A stretch of 64,000 nt of DNA from Oscillospiraceae bacterium. GTDB taxonomy: Bacteria > Bacillota > Clostridia > Oscillospirales > Acutalibacteraceae. The position numbers and the translations under genes are program-made. The stretch is taken from positions 1-64,000 of the forward strand of contig WQWM01000003.1 in assembly GCA_009785335.1 (NCBI GenBank), read 5' to 3'. Below the pieces are notes generated by a model. That model was not told the DNA's origin and did not search any database. It was given only the letters and a program-made list of their open reading frames with translations. This document shows, piece after piece, positions 46,537 to 55,074 of this stretch (the stretch's first letter is position 1; each line of letters opens with the position of its first letter).

Positions 46537-47934
46537 ATGCAACACGCAAACAAATCCATGGAAACGATCGTCAATCTCTGCAAAGGCCGCGGGTTTATCT
46601 ACGCCGGCAGCGAAATTTATGGTGGCTTGGCCAACAGCTGGGACTATGGCCCGCTGGGTTCGCAGCTGAAGAAAAACATTAAAGATGCATGGTGGAAGAA
46701 GTTCGTGCAGGAGTCGCCCTACAATGTGGGGGTGGACTGTGCGATTCTCATGAACAGCGATGTGTGGAAAGCCAGTGGTCACGTGGTGAACTTCAATGAT
46801 CCGCTTATCGACTGCAAAAGTTGCAAAATGCGCACCCGTGCTGATCATCTGATTGATGCTTATAATGAAAAGCACGATATCGACATGAACGCCGACGGCT
46901 TAGCCAATGATGTGCTAACGGCATACATCCGCGAAAAGGGTATCACTTGCCCCGGCTGCGGCAAGCAAGATTTCACGGACATTCGCAAGTTTAACATGAT
47001 GTTCAAAACCCGCATGGGCGTGACGGACGATAACTCCAGTGAGATTTATCTGCGGCCCGAAACCGCACAGGGCATTTTCGTTAACTTTAAGAGTGTGCTG
47101 CGCACCACGCGCCGCAAACTGCCATTTGGCATTGCGCAGGTGGGCAAGAGTTTTCGCAACGAAATCACGCCCGGCAACTTCATCTTCCGCACGCGCGAGT
47201 TTGAACAAATGGAGCTGGAATTTTTTTGCAAGCCCGGCACAGAGCTTGAATGGTTTGACTATTGGCGCAGCTTTTGCCGCGATTGGCTGCTGAGCCTCGG
47301 CATCAAAGAAGAAAATTTGCGCCTGCGTGACCACGAGCCAGAAAAACTGTCGCATTATTCAAACGCAACAACTGATATTGAGTATTTGTTCCCCTTTGGC
47401 TGGGGCGAGCTTTGGGGCGTGGCAAGCCGCACCGATTTTGATCTGAAGGCGCACCAAACCGCCAGCGGACAAGACATGACTTACTATGACCAAGAGGCCA
47501 ACGCGCACTATCATCCTTACTGTGTGGAGCCTTCGCTGGGGCTTGACCGTACATTCTTGGTTGCGCTGTGCGATGCCTACGATGAAGAAGTGGTGGATGC
47601 CGAGAAGAACGATGTTCGCGTGGTGCTGCGCTTGCATCCGGCCATTGCCCCGGTGAAAGCCGCTGTGCTGCCGTTGAGCAAAAAACTCGCCGAACCTGCG
47701 CAGGAAGTTTACGCGCAGCTTGCAAAACAATTTGCGTGTGAATACGACGACACCGGTTCCATCGGCAAGCGTTATCGCAGGCAAGATGAAATTGGCACGC
47801 CATTTTGCGTTACGGTGGACTTCGACACCGCCGAAGACGGCTGCGTCACCGTGCGCGAGCGCGATAGCATGAACCAAGTGCGCTTGCCCATTGGCGAACT
47901 TGCACAATACATTGCAGCAAAAATTGATTTTTAG
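46537..47934 (+). CDS. glyS: Glycyl-tRNA synthetase, single-chain type
   Basis: A 465-residue class II homodimeric GlyRS. Landmarks are [22 protein letters not shown] at the start, the [11 protein letters not shown] insert, [27 protein letters not shown] (motif 2), and [15 protein letters not shown] (motif 3). The C-terminal anticodon domain is complete. AGAGGT lies upstream of ATG 46537. This is the one-subunit type rather than the alpha2beta2 type. Confidence 0.96.
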   Translation: MQHANKSMETIVNLCKGRGFIYAGSEIYGGLANSWDYGPLGSQLKKNIKDAWWKKFVQESPYNVGVDCAILMNSDVWKASGHVVNFNDPLIDCKSCKMRTRADHLIDAYNEKHDIDMNADGLANDVLTAYIREKGITCPGCGKQDFTDIRKFNMMFKTRMGVTDDNSSEIYLRPETAQGIFVNFKSVLRTTRRKLPFGIAQVGKSFRNEITPGNFIFRTREFEQMELEFFCKPGTELEWFDYWRSFCRDWLLSLGIKEENLRLRDHEPEKLSHYSNATTDIEYLFPFGWGELWGVASRTDFDLKAHQTASGQDMTYYDQEANAHYHPYCVEPSLGLDRTFLVALCDAYDEEVVDAEKNDVRVVLRLHPAIAPVKAAVLPLSKKLAEPAQEVYAQLAKQFACEYDDTGSIGKRYRRQDEIGTPFCVTVDFDTAEDGCVTVRERDSMNQVRLPIGELAQYIAAKIDF

Positions 47935-47964
47935 TGGGCAACACGCAGAAACAAAAAAAAGCTA

Positions 47965-47993
47965 TTGACAAGCTTAACGGCACGTGGTATAAT
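47965..47993 (+). promoter_or_regulatory. Promoter of the solitary 5S rRNA
   Basis: TTGACA, 17 bases, TATAAT: a perfect consensus, about 36 bases before the 5S start. It may also feed purF through a weak terminator. Confidence 0.9.
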
Positions 47994-48028
47994 AGCTATG
48001 TTGCTTGCGGCGAAAGCTTGCAAGCCGA

Positions 48029-48145
48029 GTTGGTGCTTATGACAGCGAGGTCCCACCCGTTCCCATACCGAACACGGTAGTTAAGCTCGCTCGTGCTGAC
48101 GATACTTGGCTGGAGACGGCCCGGGAAAATAAGTCGGTGCCAACA
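48029..48145 (+). rRNA. rrf: 5S ribosomal RNA, solitary
   Basis: About 115 bases with the 5S signature CCCGTTCCCATACCGAACAC and the following GTTAAGCTCGCTCGTGCTGA. The ends TTGGTGC (48030) and GGTGCCAA (48143) pair as helix I. No 16S or 23S sequence lies within the window, so it stands alone between glyS and purF. The exact ends may differ by 1-3 bases. Confidence 0.92.
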
Positions 48146-48148
48146 CCA

Positions 48149-48178
48149 CGCCGTTATCGTAAGATAGCGGCGTTTGAT
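48149..48178 (+). terminator. Terminator after 5S rRNA
   Basis: CGCCGTTATC, a 4-base loop, GATAGCGGCG and a short T-rich tail (TTTGATATTT). The tail is weak and overlaps the leader of purF, so read-through into purF is plausible. Confidence 0.7.
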
Positions 48179-48194
48179 ATTTCAGGGGGTAATT

Positions 48195-49607
48195 ATGCTT
48201 CACGAAGAATGCGGCGTATTTGGTGTGTTCAGCAACGCGAATGATTTAGATGTGGCGGCGGCTACCTACCACGGCCTGTTTGCGCTGCAACATCGCGGGC
48301 AGGAAAGTTGCGGCATTTACGTTAACGATCGCGGCGTGCAAACCGGCCACAAAGCCAAAGGCCTGGTGAATGATGTGTTCACCGAAGCTGCGCTGAATGG
48401 CTTGGGGCAGGGACGCATGGCCATCGGTCACGTGCGCTATGGCAGCGCGCAAAGCAACCGCGCGCGCAACGCACAGCCCATGCATGTGAACCACAGCAAC
48501 GGCTCACTGGTGCTGGCGCACAACGGCAGCATCACCAATGCGGGGCAGCTGCGTCGAGCTTATGAATACGAGGGCTGCATTTTTCACACCACCAGCGAAG
48601 CTGAGGTGATTGCCTACACCATCACGCGCGAACGACTGATGGTGGATTCTATCGAAGAAGCCGTGCAAGAGGCCTACAATCATCTGGAAGGCGCGTTTTC
48701 CATGGTGATGATGAGCGCGCAAAAACTCATCGCCTGCCGTGACAAACACGGCTTTCGTCCGCTGTGCATTGGCAAGCTTGGCGACAGTTTTTTCGTCGCC
48801 AGCGAAACCTGCGCGCTGGATGCCGTGGGTGCGAAGTTCCTGCGTGATGTGCTGCCCGGCGAAATTGTGGTGATTGACCAAGAGGGCATGCGCTCGTTGA
48901 AAACCTACGTGGACCCTGCGTACCCCAAGTGCATGTGCGCGTTTGAGTATATCTACTTTGCCCGGCCGGATTCGGTCATCGACAAAAACTCGGTGCACAT
49001 TTCACGCGAAAATGCGGGTAAAATTCTCGCGAAAACATACCCAGTGAAAGCTGATGTGGTCATCGGCGTGCCGGATAGCGGCTTGCAGGCTGCCATTGGT
49101 TATAGCAAAGAAAGCGGCATTCCCTATGCCATTGGCTTCAATAAAAACCGCTATATAGCGCGTACGTTCATTCAGCCCGCGCAGGGGCAGCGCCGCAGCA
49201 GTGTGCACATCAAGCTAAACCCTGTGCCTGCGGTGGTCAAGGGCAAACGCGTGATTATTGTAGATGATTCTATCGTGCGCGGCACGACCACCACGCCGAT
49301 TGTGCAGTTGCTACGCGAAGCCGGTGCCAAGCAGGTGCATGTGATGGTGGCCTCGCCGCCCTATAAATTCCCGTGTTATTACGGCACGGATGTGAAGAAC
49401 CCTGAAGATCTTATCGCCAACAAGTATGATTCATTTGAGGGCATTGCCAAGGCCATCGGTGCAGACAGCGTGGGCTTTTTCCCCGTTGATCAACTGCCCA
49501 AGCTGGTGCGGCCAGGGCAGGGGCTGTGCACCGCCTGCTTTGACGGGAATTACCCCGTGGAGCCCAAGGGTGCGCCGCTGACGAAGTATGACAGGAAGTT
49601 GCCATGA
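48195..49607 (+). CDS. purF: Amidophosphoribosyltransferase
   Basis: A 470-residue enzyme of the first committed step of purine synthesis (PRPP + glutamine to phosphoribosylamine). The short propeptide MLHEE precedes the N-terminal nucleophile Cys6 in CGVFG; the glutaminase domain follows, and the PRTase motif VIIVDDSIVRGTT lies near residue 355. The start ATG 48195 has AGGGGGT upstream; an in-frame ATG at 48174 lacks an SD. Cys near the end (CTACFDGNYP) may be a cluster ligand. Confidence 0.96.
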   Translation: MLHEECGVFGVFSNANDLDVAAATYHGLFALQHRGQESCGIYVNDRGVQTGHKAKGLVNDVFTEAALNGLGQGRMAIGHVRYGSAQSNRARNAQPMHVNHSNGSLVLAHNGSITNAGQLRRAYEYEGCIFHTTSEAEVIAYTITRERLMVDSIEEAVQEAYNHLEGAFSMVMMSAQKLIACRDKHGFRPLCIGKLGDSFFVASETCALDAVGAKFLRDVLPGEIVVIDQEGMRSLKTYVDPAYPKCMCAFEYIYFARPDSVIDKNSVHISRENAGKILAKTYPVKADVVIGVPDSGLQAAIGYSKESGIPYAIGFNKNRYIARTFIQPAQGQRRSSVHIKLNPVPAVVKGKRVIIVDDSIVRGTTTTPIVQLLREAGAKQVHVMVASPPYKFPCYYGTDVKNPEDLIANKYDSFEGIAKAIGADSVGFFPVDQLPKLVRPGQGLCTACFDGNYPVEPKGAPLTKYDRKLP

Positions 49608-49613
49608 GATATG

Positions 49614-49854
49614 GGAACGGCACGGCGCAGCGAAGCTACGCCCTACAGGAAATTTGCGCCAAAGGCGCGGCCCGTACGTTGTCGGCCTTTGGCCGCGTCC
49701 CTATAGGGCGTGCCTTTGGCGCGCCGTTCCTCTTTTCCAAAAACTATAATAATTCTCCCCCTTGCGTTTTGCGCCAGTTTTTCGACAACCATTAACTAAA
49801 AAACATCGCGAAGCGGTCAAAGTTTTTTGTGCTACTTTTTTTCAAAAAAGTAGC
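49614..49854. repeat. Large inverted repeat and family D hairpin between purF and purM
   Basis: GGAACGGCACGGCG at 49614 pairs imperfectly with CGCGCCGTTCC near 49730, and inner palindromes GCGCCAAAGGCGC and CGGCCTTTGGCCG fill the loop. After CGCGAAGCGG a family D hairpin GCTAC-T7-C-A6-GTAGC (49831-49854) leads directly into the AAAGGA used by purM. Confidence 0.8.
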
Positions 49855-49870
49855 GAGAAAGGAAGAAACC

Positions 49871-50911
49871 ATGCACAACAACAGCGCAAGCGAAGCCTAC
49901 AAAGCCGCAGGGGTAGACATCACCGCGGGCTACGAGGCCGTAAAATTAATGCAAAAGCACATTGCCCGCACCACCATTCCCGGTGTGGTGAGCGGCATTG
50001 GCGGGTTTGGCGGGCTGTTTGAGCTTGACCTTTCCGCTACCCCCAACCCTGTGCTCGTGAGCGGCACAGACGGCGTGGGCACAAAAATCGTGCTGGCATT
50101 TTTGATGAACAAACACGACACCATCGGCATTGATTGCGTGGCCATGTGCGCCAACGATGTGATTTGCTGCGGGGGCAAACCGCTGTTTTTCCTCGATTAC
50201 ATTGGCATGGGCAAGAATATCCCCGAGCGCGTGGCCAGCATTGTGAATGGCGTGGCCGAGGGCTGCGTGCAAGCGGGTTGCGCCCTCGTGGGTGGCGAGT
50301 GTGCCGAAATGCCGGGCGTATATCACGAAGACGAGTACGATCTGGTTGGCTATTGCACAGGCGTGGTAGATAAGTCGAGAATTCTTGATCCCGGCAGCAT
50401 TGCAGCAGGCGATGTGATTATCGCGTTGCCCAGCAGTGGCGTGCACAGCAATGGTTTTTCGCTGGTGCGCAAAGTCTTTAACATTGATGCAAAAGCGTTA
50501 GCAACACACTATGACGAGCTGGGCGGCACACTGGGCGAAACCCTGCTGACCCCCACGAAGATTTACGTGAAACCCATTCTTGCGCTGCTGGAGCAAGTGC
50601 AGGTGAAGGGAATTTCACACATCACCGGCGGCGGGTTTTATGAAAACATCCCGCGTGCGTTGCCAGATGGCTTGAGTGCGAAAATTGACCAAGCTAGCTT
50701 GCAGATTCCCGCGATTTTTGATTTGATTGCCCGCACCGGCGGCGTGAGCGAGCGCGACATGTTCAACACCTTTAACATGGGTGTGGGCATGTGCGTGGTG
50801 GTTGCGCCCGAGCTGGCCGACCAAGCTGTTGCAACATTGCGCGCCAATGGAGAAAATGCGTATATCATGGGTGAGGTTGTTGCGGGTGATGATGGGGTGA
50901 TTTTTGCTTGA
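49871..50911 (+). CDS. purM: Phosphoribosylformylglycinamidine cyclo-ligase
   Basis: A 346-residue ATP-dependent AIR synthetase. Landmarks are AYKAAGVDITAGYEAV, VSGTDGVGTKIVLAF, LVGGECAEMPGVY and HITGGGFYENIPR. Length is usual. ATG 49871 has AAAGGAAG 6 bases upstream, provided by a family D repeat. The promoter of the next gene begins in its stop codon. Confidence 0.96.
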   Translation: MHNNSASEAYKAAGVDITAGYEAVKLMQKHIARTTIPGVVSGIGGFGGLFELDLSATPNPVLVSGTDGVGTKIVLAFLMNKHDTIGIDCVAMCANDVICCGGKPLFFLDYIGMGKNIPERVASIVNGVAEGCVQAGCALVGGECAEMPGVYHEDEYDLVGYCTGVVDKSRILDPGSIAAGDVIIALPSSGVHSNGFSLVRKVFNIDAKALATHYDELGGTLGETLLTPTKIYVKPILALLEQVQVKGISHITGGGFYENIPRALPDGLSAKIDQASLQIPAIFDLIARTGGVSERDMFNTFNMGVGMCVVVAPELADQAVATLRANGENAYIMGEVVAGDDGVIFA

Positions 50912-50936
50912 CAAGTCGCCTGTTTTCGGGTATACT
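50908..50936 (+). promoter_or_regulatory. Promoter overlapping the purM stop
   Basis: TTGACA (sharing the purM stop TGA), 17 bases, TATACT; 20 bases before the SD/ATG of the small antitoxin-like gene. Confidence 0.85.
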
Positions 50937-50956
50937 ACGACTAGGAGGTGTTTTTG

Positions 50957-51112
50957 ATGAATAAACAGCAATTTCTACAGCACGTGCATGACACCATCGA
51001 AGAGTCTGAAGTGCAAATTGAGCAGGGGATGACGAGCGACGCGCAAGACGCATTGCGTAACTGGAGGGAAAAGCGAAATGCAGGTGCGCCGAGTAATACT
51101 CGCCGCCTATAA
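50957..51112 (+). CDS. 51-residue antitoxin-like protein
   Basis: Starts MNKQQFLQHVHDTIEESE and continues with VQIEQGMTSDAQDALRNW. The acidic helix plus the ALRNWREK ending resembles small type II antitoxins, but no toxin gene of RelE/ParE type follows. It has its own consensus promoter and a perfect AGGAGGTG six bases before the ATG, so it is a real, independently expressed gene. Its last codons run through a short palindrome. Function is inferred weakly. Confidence 0.65.
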   Translation: MNKQQFLQHVHDTIEESEVQIEQGMTSDAQDALRNWREKRNAGAPSNTRRL

Positions 51113-51123
51113 TGAATAGAGGT

Positions 51124-51147
51124 AGGGCGCGAATGATATTCGCGCTC
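51124..51147. repeat. Short palindrome between small genes
   Basis: GGGCGCGAAT, 3-4 bases, ATTCGCGCTC. It resembles the family C palindrome in design (GGGCG arms, AT-rich centre), and a similar one (GGGCGGATAATATCCGCTC) follows the gene at 54250. Confidence 0.6.
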
Positions 51148-51168
51148 ACTTGCTTAAAGGAGTGTTCT

Positions 51169-51645
51169 ATGAATGTCCGTTTTGCCCAATCACATGCCAC
51201 CTGCGGTGGGGCTCCCACGCTTCGCTATGCAACGCCACAGGATTTAGTGAATTTATTGCAATTGTACACGCATTTGCATGATAACCCCATGCCAGATGAA
51301 CTGCCCGAAGCGTTGTGGCAGCAAATCATGGCTGACCCGAACCATCACATCATTGTGGCGGAGCAGGACGGCCAGCTTGTGTCGTCATGCGTGCTGGTTG
51401 TTGTGCCTAATCTCACGCGCGGGCAGCGACCCTATGCTTGGGTGGAGAACGTGGTGACGCACGCGGATTATCGCAAGCGCGGGCTGGGCAGTGCCGTGCT
51501 TGCCCATGCCAAAGACATCGCCATGCAGCGCGGGTGCTATAAAATTGCGCTGATGACTGGCACAAAAAGCGACGCCACCCTGCGGTTTTACGAAAGCGCG
51601 GGGTATAATTGTACGGATAAGACGGGGTACATTCAATGGCTGTGA
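51169..51645 (+). CDS. GNAT-family N-acetyltransferase
   Basis: A 158-residue acetyl-CoA-dependent acyltransferase. Motif A appears as ENVVTHADYRKRGLGSAVL (acetyl-CoA loop R-x-x-G-x-G/S), and the last strand is LRFYESAGYNC. Substrate is unknown. ATG 51169 has AAAGGAG 6 bases upstream. It is the second of three accessory genes between purM and purN. Confidence 0.85.
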   Translation: MNVRFAQSHATCGGAPTLRYATPQDLVNLLQLYTHLHDNPMPDELPEALWQQIMADPNHHIIVAEQDGQLVSSCVLVVVPNLTRGQRPYAWVENVVTHADYRKRGLGSAVLAHAKDIAMQRGCYKIALMTGTKSDATLRFYESAGYNCTDKTGYIQWL

Positions 51646-51688
51646 GATTCGTGCAAACTGTAAGAGAGTAAAGTTAGAGGTGACGACG

Positions 51689-52528
51689 ATGCGTAAACGG
51701 CGTTTTAATATATATCATGCAATAACCATATTACTTTTTTTGTTTATGCTTGCACTTGAACATCTTGTAGATTTCATTGCAGACTCAGGTGTTACGCTTT
51801 ACCACACGAGTTATAGCATCTTCTGGACTATTCTCATATTATCTGTCTTTTTATTTAGCCTTAGCCGAAATATAGGGAAGCCTACAAAGTGGATGATTGC
51901 CTTGTGGACGATTTGTAGTGCAGTTGCAATTTTTGTGACAACTACAGCTTTTATGGACTTTGGGCCAGGATTTATCAGATTTCTCAGACCTCTTCAATAT
52001 TGGTGGCTTAATTTTGTTGGGTTGGCTATGCTGGTGCTGTATTTTACAGACTCTATGAAAAAGCCAATAGAAGAGCTGTCCCCATCAATGAGATTCGCCC
52101 ATGTGAACATCATCGCAAAAGATAGCGCAACGCTGATTGCTTTTTACAAGGCAGTGTTTGCTTGCCAAAGCATTGGTGAAACGCGTGACTTGCGCGGCGC
52201 ATGGCTGGATGGAATGACAGGCGTTGCCAACGCGCACATCGTTGGTGAGCACCTGCGCTTGCCTGGTGGTAGTGCAGATGGACCCACGCTGGAGATTTTT
52301 TCATATGACAGCATGGAGCCGGGCAGTCAGCGCATCAACCAATGCGGCATCGCGCATTTGGCCTTTGAGGTGGATGACGTTGAACGCACGTTGAGCGAAA
52401 TTCTTGCGGCGGGCGGCGGCCAGCTTGGCGAAGTGGTGAAAACCGAGTACGCAGACGGCAGGAAGGCTGTTTTTGTATATGCAACCGACCCCGAAGGCAA
52501 TATTATTGAGCTGCAAAGCTGGACATAG
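51689..52528 (+). CDS. Membrane domain fused to a VOC/glyoxalase domain
   Basis: A 279-residue composite. Residues 1 to about 125 hold four hydrophobic helices in AT-rich DNA. From residue 134 (MRFAHVNIIAKDSATLIAFY) to the end a GC-rich VOC domain follows, with IAHLAFEVDDVERTL and YATDPEGNIIELQSW, typical of glyoxalase/bleomycin-resistance folds. The base composition shifts at about 52080, exactly at the VOC Met, where no good SD exists; the two parts are read as one frame. ATG 51689 has AGAGGTG 6 bases upstream. Confidence 0.75.
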   Translation: MRKRRFNIYHAITILLFLFMLALEHLVDFIADSGVTLYHTSYSIFWTILILSVFLFSLSRNIGKPTKWMIALWTICSAVAIFVTTTAFMDFGPGFIRFLRPLQYWWLNFVGLAMLVLYFTDSMKKPIEELSPSMRFAHVNIIAKDSATLIAFYKAVFACQSIGETRDLRGAWLDGMTGVANAHIVGEHLRLPGGSADGPTLEIFSYDSMEPGSQRINQCGIAHLAFEVDDVERTLSEILAAGGGQLGEVVKTEYADGRKAVFVYATDPEGNIIELQSWT

Positions 52529-52539
52529 GAGGAAATAAA

Positions 52540-53130
52540 GTGATGAAAAAACGTGTGGCAGTCTTCGTCAGCGGCGGTGGAACAAACCTGCAAGTGCTGC
52601 TGGATGCCCAAGCCAATGGCAGCCTGCAAAGTGGCGAAATCGCGCTGGTGATTGCCAGCAAACCGGGCGTGTTTGCGCTTGAGCGTGCCGCAAAAGCAGG
52701 TGTGCCCAACTACGCCATTTCGCGCAAAGAACTGGGGCTGGCTGACTTTGAAACGCAGTGCATCGCATTGCTAGAAGAGCACGCCATCGACTTTATTGTG
52801 CTGGCGGGCTTTTTGACAATACTCAGCGAGGCGTTTATCGCTCGCTACCCCAACAAGATAATTAACGTGCATCCGGCGCTCATTCCAGCATTTTGCGGGC
52901 ACACATTTTATGGCCTGCGTGTGCATGAAGCCGCCCTTGAGCGTGGCGTGAAGCTCACTGGCGCAACCGTGCATTTCGTGAATGAAGTGTGCGATGGCGG
53001 GCCGATTATCGCACAAAAGGCGGTTGAGGTGCTGCCTGACGACACGCCAGAAATCCTGCAGTGCCGTGTGATGGAACAAGCTGAATGGGTGCTGCTGCCC
53101 CAGGCTCTAGAGCAAGTATGCGCCAAATAG
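52540..53130 (+). CDS. purN: Phosphoribosylglycinamide formyltransferase
   Basis: A 196-residue GAR transformylase using 10-formyl-THF. Signatures are VFVSGGGTNLQ, the catalytic HPALIPAF(CG)H with NVHP, and GATVHFVNEVCDGGPII. The usual start motif fits with GTG 52540 (AGGAGG 7 bases upstream) or ATG 52543. It is separated from purF-purM by three accessory genes. No purH or purD follows within the window. Confidence 0.95.
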   Translation: MMKKRVAVFVSGGGTNLQVLLDAQANGSLQSGEIALVIASKPGVFALERAAKAGVPNYAISRKELGLADFETQCIALLEEHAIDFIVLAGFLTILSEAFIARYPNKIINVHPALIPAFCGHTFYGLRVHEAALERGVKLTGATVHFVNEVCDGGPIIAQKAVEVLPDDTPEILQCRVMEQAEWVLLPQALEQVCAK

Positions 53131-53187
53131 TTACAACATTGTAACTTTACACCTGCGGTGAGCTTGGTCGCTTCGCTGTGTGCTAAT
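53130..53187. promoter_or_regulatory. Operator palindrome with repeat-disrupted promoter
   Basis: GTTACAACATTGTAAC (53130-53145) followed by TTTACA has the same layout as the promoter at 27235-27279. Here the spacer is replaced by a family B unit (CACCTGCGGTGAGC ... CGCTTCGCTGTGTGC), so no -10 box lies 17 bases away. A new -10 may be TATCAT at 53219. The palindrome could also act as a terminator of purN. Confidence 0.65.
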
Positions 53188-53252
53188 CAAGTTGCATCAA
53201 GATGCAATGCTCTGAACTTATCATAACATGATTCAAGGAGGGATATTTTGCC

Positions 53253-54137
53253 ATGAAAAAACGCATGCTTATTATTATCGCCGCAGCACTGGGTGTTGCG
53301 CTGCTTGCCATGACGCTGCTGCTGGTTGTGCCGCTGCTGGCTCGCACGTCTGCCGAAAATGACCACGAAACCACAACGGAATACACCACCACAGAGGAAG
53401 ACACAACCGCTGTGCCAGTAGATTCCGACCAACTGGTGTGGCGAGTTGCGCCAACGTTGGAGGTTGAAGGGATAATTCATTGCAGCTGCGACATGTTTGT
53501 TGTGGATGATAACACTTGGCGTAATACCGTTGATCCAATCACAGGGGCAATCATAAGCAATAGCCACGGCGGACACGGTGGCGGCGGTGGCATGTGGGTG
53601 TTTGATCCGATTGAAGAAATGCTGGGCAATTCATTCTTTGGCGAGGGTTATGACTTTGGTCATGGCATGCACCCCATCGATAATTTTGCGGCCAGCCTTC
53701 AAGCGGCCCTGTATGACTATTTCAGCAGGAACGAGTGGTCTGACAGCAGTGCGCGTGCGCATGACTGGACACTGCATGCTGTTGAGACTTCAAACCGCCG
53801 CATGGTTGTGCAACTCGTTGATTCAACGTTGCGTGACGATAGGGAATGGGACGATGGCGGCTGGAGTTTGCGCCCTGAAGCACGACAAGAACGTTTCGTC
53901 ATCATCGAAAACCGCCGCCCCATCAGCCCATGGTTTGATGCCATCACAGGCAGTGCTGGCGGGGAGTTGTTCGCCGCAGCAAACGGCGACGCTTGGCAGT
54001 TCATCAATCACCGTGGTGTGCCGCTGTTTCCCGCGCAGTTTGAGCACATTGTGCTCATCGACAGCGAAACCGCTTTCGTGCGCCACAATGGTCGCTATGG
54101 CATTTTAGATATTCTTGCAACTGCTCAACATGTTTAA
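53253..54137 (+). CDS. Membrane-anchored WG-repeat protein, paralogue 2
   Basis: A 294-residue paralogue of the gene at 26298. It has the same N-terminal anchor (MKKRMLIIIAAALGVALLA), a Thr-rich stalk (TTTEYTTTEEDTT), LVWRVAP, a Gly-rich patch (GGHGGGGGMWVFD), SFFGEGYDFGHGMHPIDNF, and the C-terminal WG motif WQFINHRGVPLFPAQFEHI with RYGILDI. GGAGGG is 10 bases upstream of ATG 53253. A shared palindrome upstream suggests common regulation with paralogue 1. Confidence 0.75.
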   Translation: MKKRMLIIIAAALGVALLAMTLLLVVPLLARTSAENDHETTTEYTTTEEDTTAVPVDSDQLVWRVAPTLEVEGIIHCSCDMFVVDDNTWRNTVDPITGAIISNSHGGHGGGGGMWVFDPIEEMLGNSFFGEGYDFGHGMHPIDNFAASLQAALYDYFSRNEWSDSSARAHDWTLHAVETSNRRMVVQLVDSTLRDDREWDDGGWSLRPEARQERFVIIENRRPISPWFDAITGSAGGELFAAANGDAWQFINHRGVPLFPAQFEHIVLIDSETAFVRHNGRYGILDILATAQHV

Positions 54138-54180
54138 GTTGCAATATTAAAAATATTTACACAGAATTCACTAAAAACCC

Positions 54181-54209
54181 TTGACCTAACAGTCTTTTTG
54201 TTGTATACT
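54181..54209 (+). promoter_or_regulatory. Promoter of small gene at 54250
   Basis: TTGACC, 17 bases, TATACT, about 40 bases before the ATG. Confidence 0.8.
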
Positions 54210-54249
54210 ATAGGTGAACCAAAAATTTTGCATCAAAAAGGAGATACTT

Positions 54250-54561
54250 ATGGTAGGACTTGGCAAATGGAAATTCTTTGTGGACACTATGTTTTATCGC
54301 GGCGACGCTGTGTTGAGCGTAGGCGAGAAAAATGGCAAATACGACATTGATATTTCGCTCACAGGCGTTGAAGTGCCCGATTTTTCGATTAGTGACATGA
54401 GTGCAGACGGCAATACGGTGACCGGTAACGTGCAAACCAGCATGCTTAAAGGCAAAGACATCCCCTTCAGCTGCACGTTTGATGGCGACACCGCCAACGG
54501 CTTCCTCAAAGTGCCGTTCATGGGCAAAGTTGCGTTGAAAGACGGCAAGAAAATCGGCTAA
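54250..54561 (+). CDS. Small hypothetical beta-rich protein
   Basis: A 103-residue soluble protein, MVGLGKWKFFVDTMFYRGD at its start, with regular alternating strands (GKYDIDISLTGVEV, GNVQTSMLKGKDIPF) and no Cys. It has its own promoter and AAGGAGA 5 bases before the ATG. I recognise no family with certainty; a lipid- or ligand-binding small barrel is a guess only. Confidence 0.65.
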   Translation: MVGLGKWKFFVDTMFYRGDAVLSVGEKNGKYDIDISLTGVEVPDFSISDMSADGNTVTGNVQTSMLKGKDIPFSCTFDGDTANGFLKVPFMGKVALKDGKKIG

Positions 54562-54619
54562 GCACTGAATTTAACATTAAATTTATGGGCGGATAATATC
54601 CGCTCATTATTTTATATGC

Positions 54620-54651
54620 ATAAAAAACCACCCTCGACCATTGGTCGGGGG
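54620..54651 (-). terminator. Terminator of the zinc-ribbon gene
   Basis: On the minus strand CCCCGACC, 3 bases, GGTCGAGGG, then TGGTTTTTT. It lies about 45 bases past the stop at 54694. Confidence 0.75.
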
Positions 54652-54693
54652 CAGTTTGGTTGCGGAAAAATCTTTTGGCCATGCCGAAAAATT

Positions 54694-54975
54694 TTATCCA
54701 TTCTCCTTCTGCGCTTCAAAGCACGCGCTGCAGAATACAGGGCGGCCATCTTCGCGCGGGCGGAACGGCAGGCGGGCGATGCCGCCACATTCTGCGCATT
54801 GGGCTTCGAACATTTCGCGCTCGCCGCGGTTGCCGCGTTTGCGATTGTCACGGCAGTCTTTGCAACGGCCGGGCTCGTTTTCAAAGCCTTTTTCCGCATA
54901 GAATTCCTGTTCACCTTGGGTGAAGATGAATTCGTTGTTGCAGTCCCTACAGATGAGAGTTTTGTCTTCGTACAT
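54694..54975 (-). CDS. Zinc-ribbon protein
   Basis: A 93-residue protein with two CxxC pairs at each end: CRDCNNEFIFT and CKDCRDNRK in the first half, CAECGGIARLPF and CSACFEAQ in the second, matching the predicted zinc-ribbon family (often annotated zf-trcl). A basic middle (NRKRGNRGERE) suggests nucleic-acid contact. GAGGT is about 11 bases before ATG 54975. Role unknown. Confidence 0.8.
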   Translation of the reverse strand: MYEDKTLICRDCNNEFIFTQGEQEFYAEKGFENEPGRCKDCRDNRKRGNRGEREMFEAQCAECGGIARLPFRPREDGRPVFCSACFEAQKENG

Positions 54976-55008
54976 GTGCCAATCTACCTCGCTTAGAAAA
55001 ATAATTTT

Positions 55009-55049
55009 GCTCCTTGGCGGAATCGCACCGCCTTATGGCTACCAGGAGC
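55009..55049 (-). terminator. Two-tier hairpin after the sigma gene
   Basis: On the minus strand GCTCCTGG ... CCAAGGAGC enclose an inner GGCGG/CCGCC stem, followed by AAAATTATTTTT. It is a plausible terminator for the sigma factor gene, although the T-tract is late. Confidence 0.5.
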
Positions 55050-55074
55050 GAATGAAAGGGCAGGGGGAGGGAAA

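Noticed and set aside
50957-51645. Antitoxin-like gene plus GNAT as a TacAT-type toxin-antitoxin pair
   Set aside because: The GNAT protein has normal enzyme motifs and its own SD after a palindrome; the first protein lacks a clear RHH fold. Possible, but not supported well enough.
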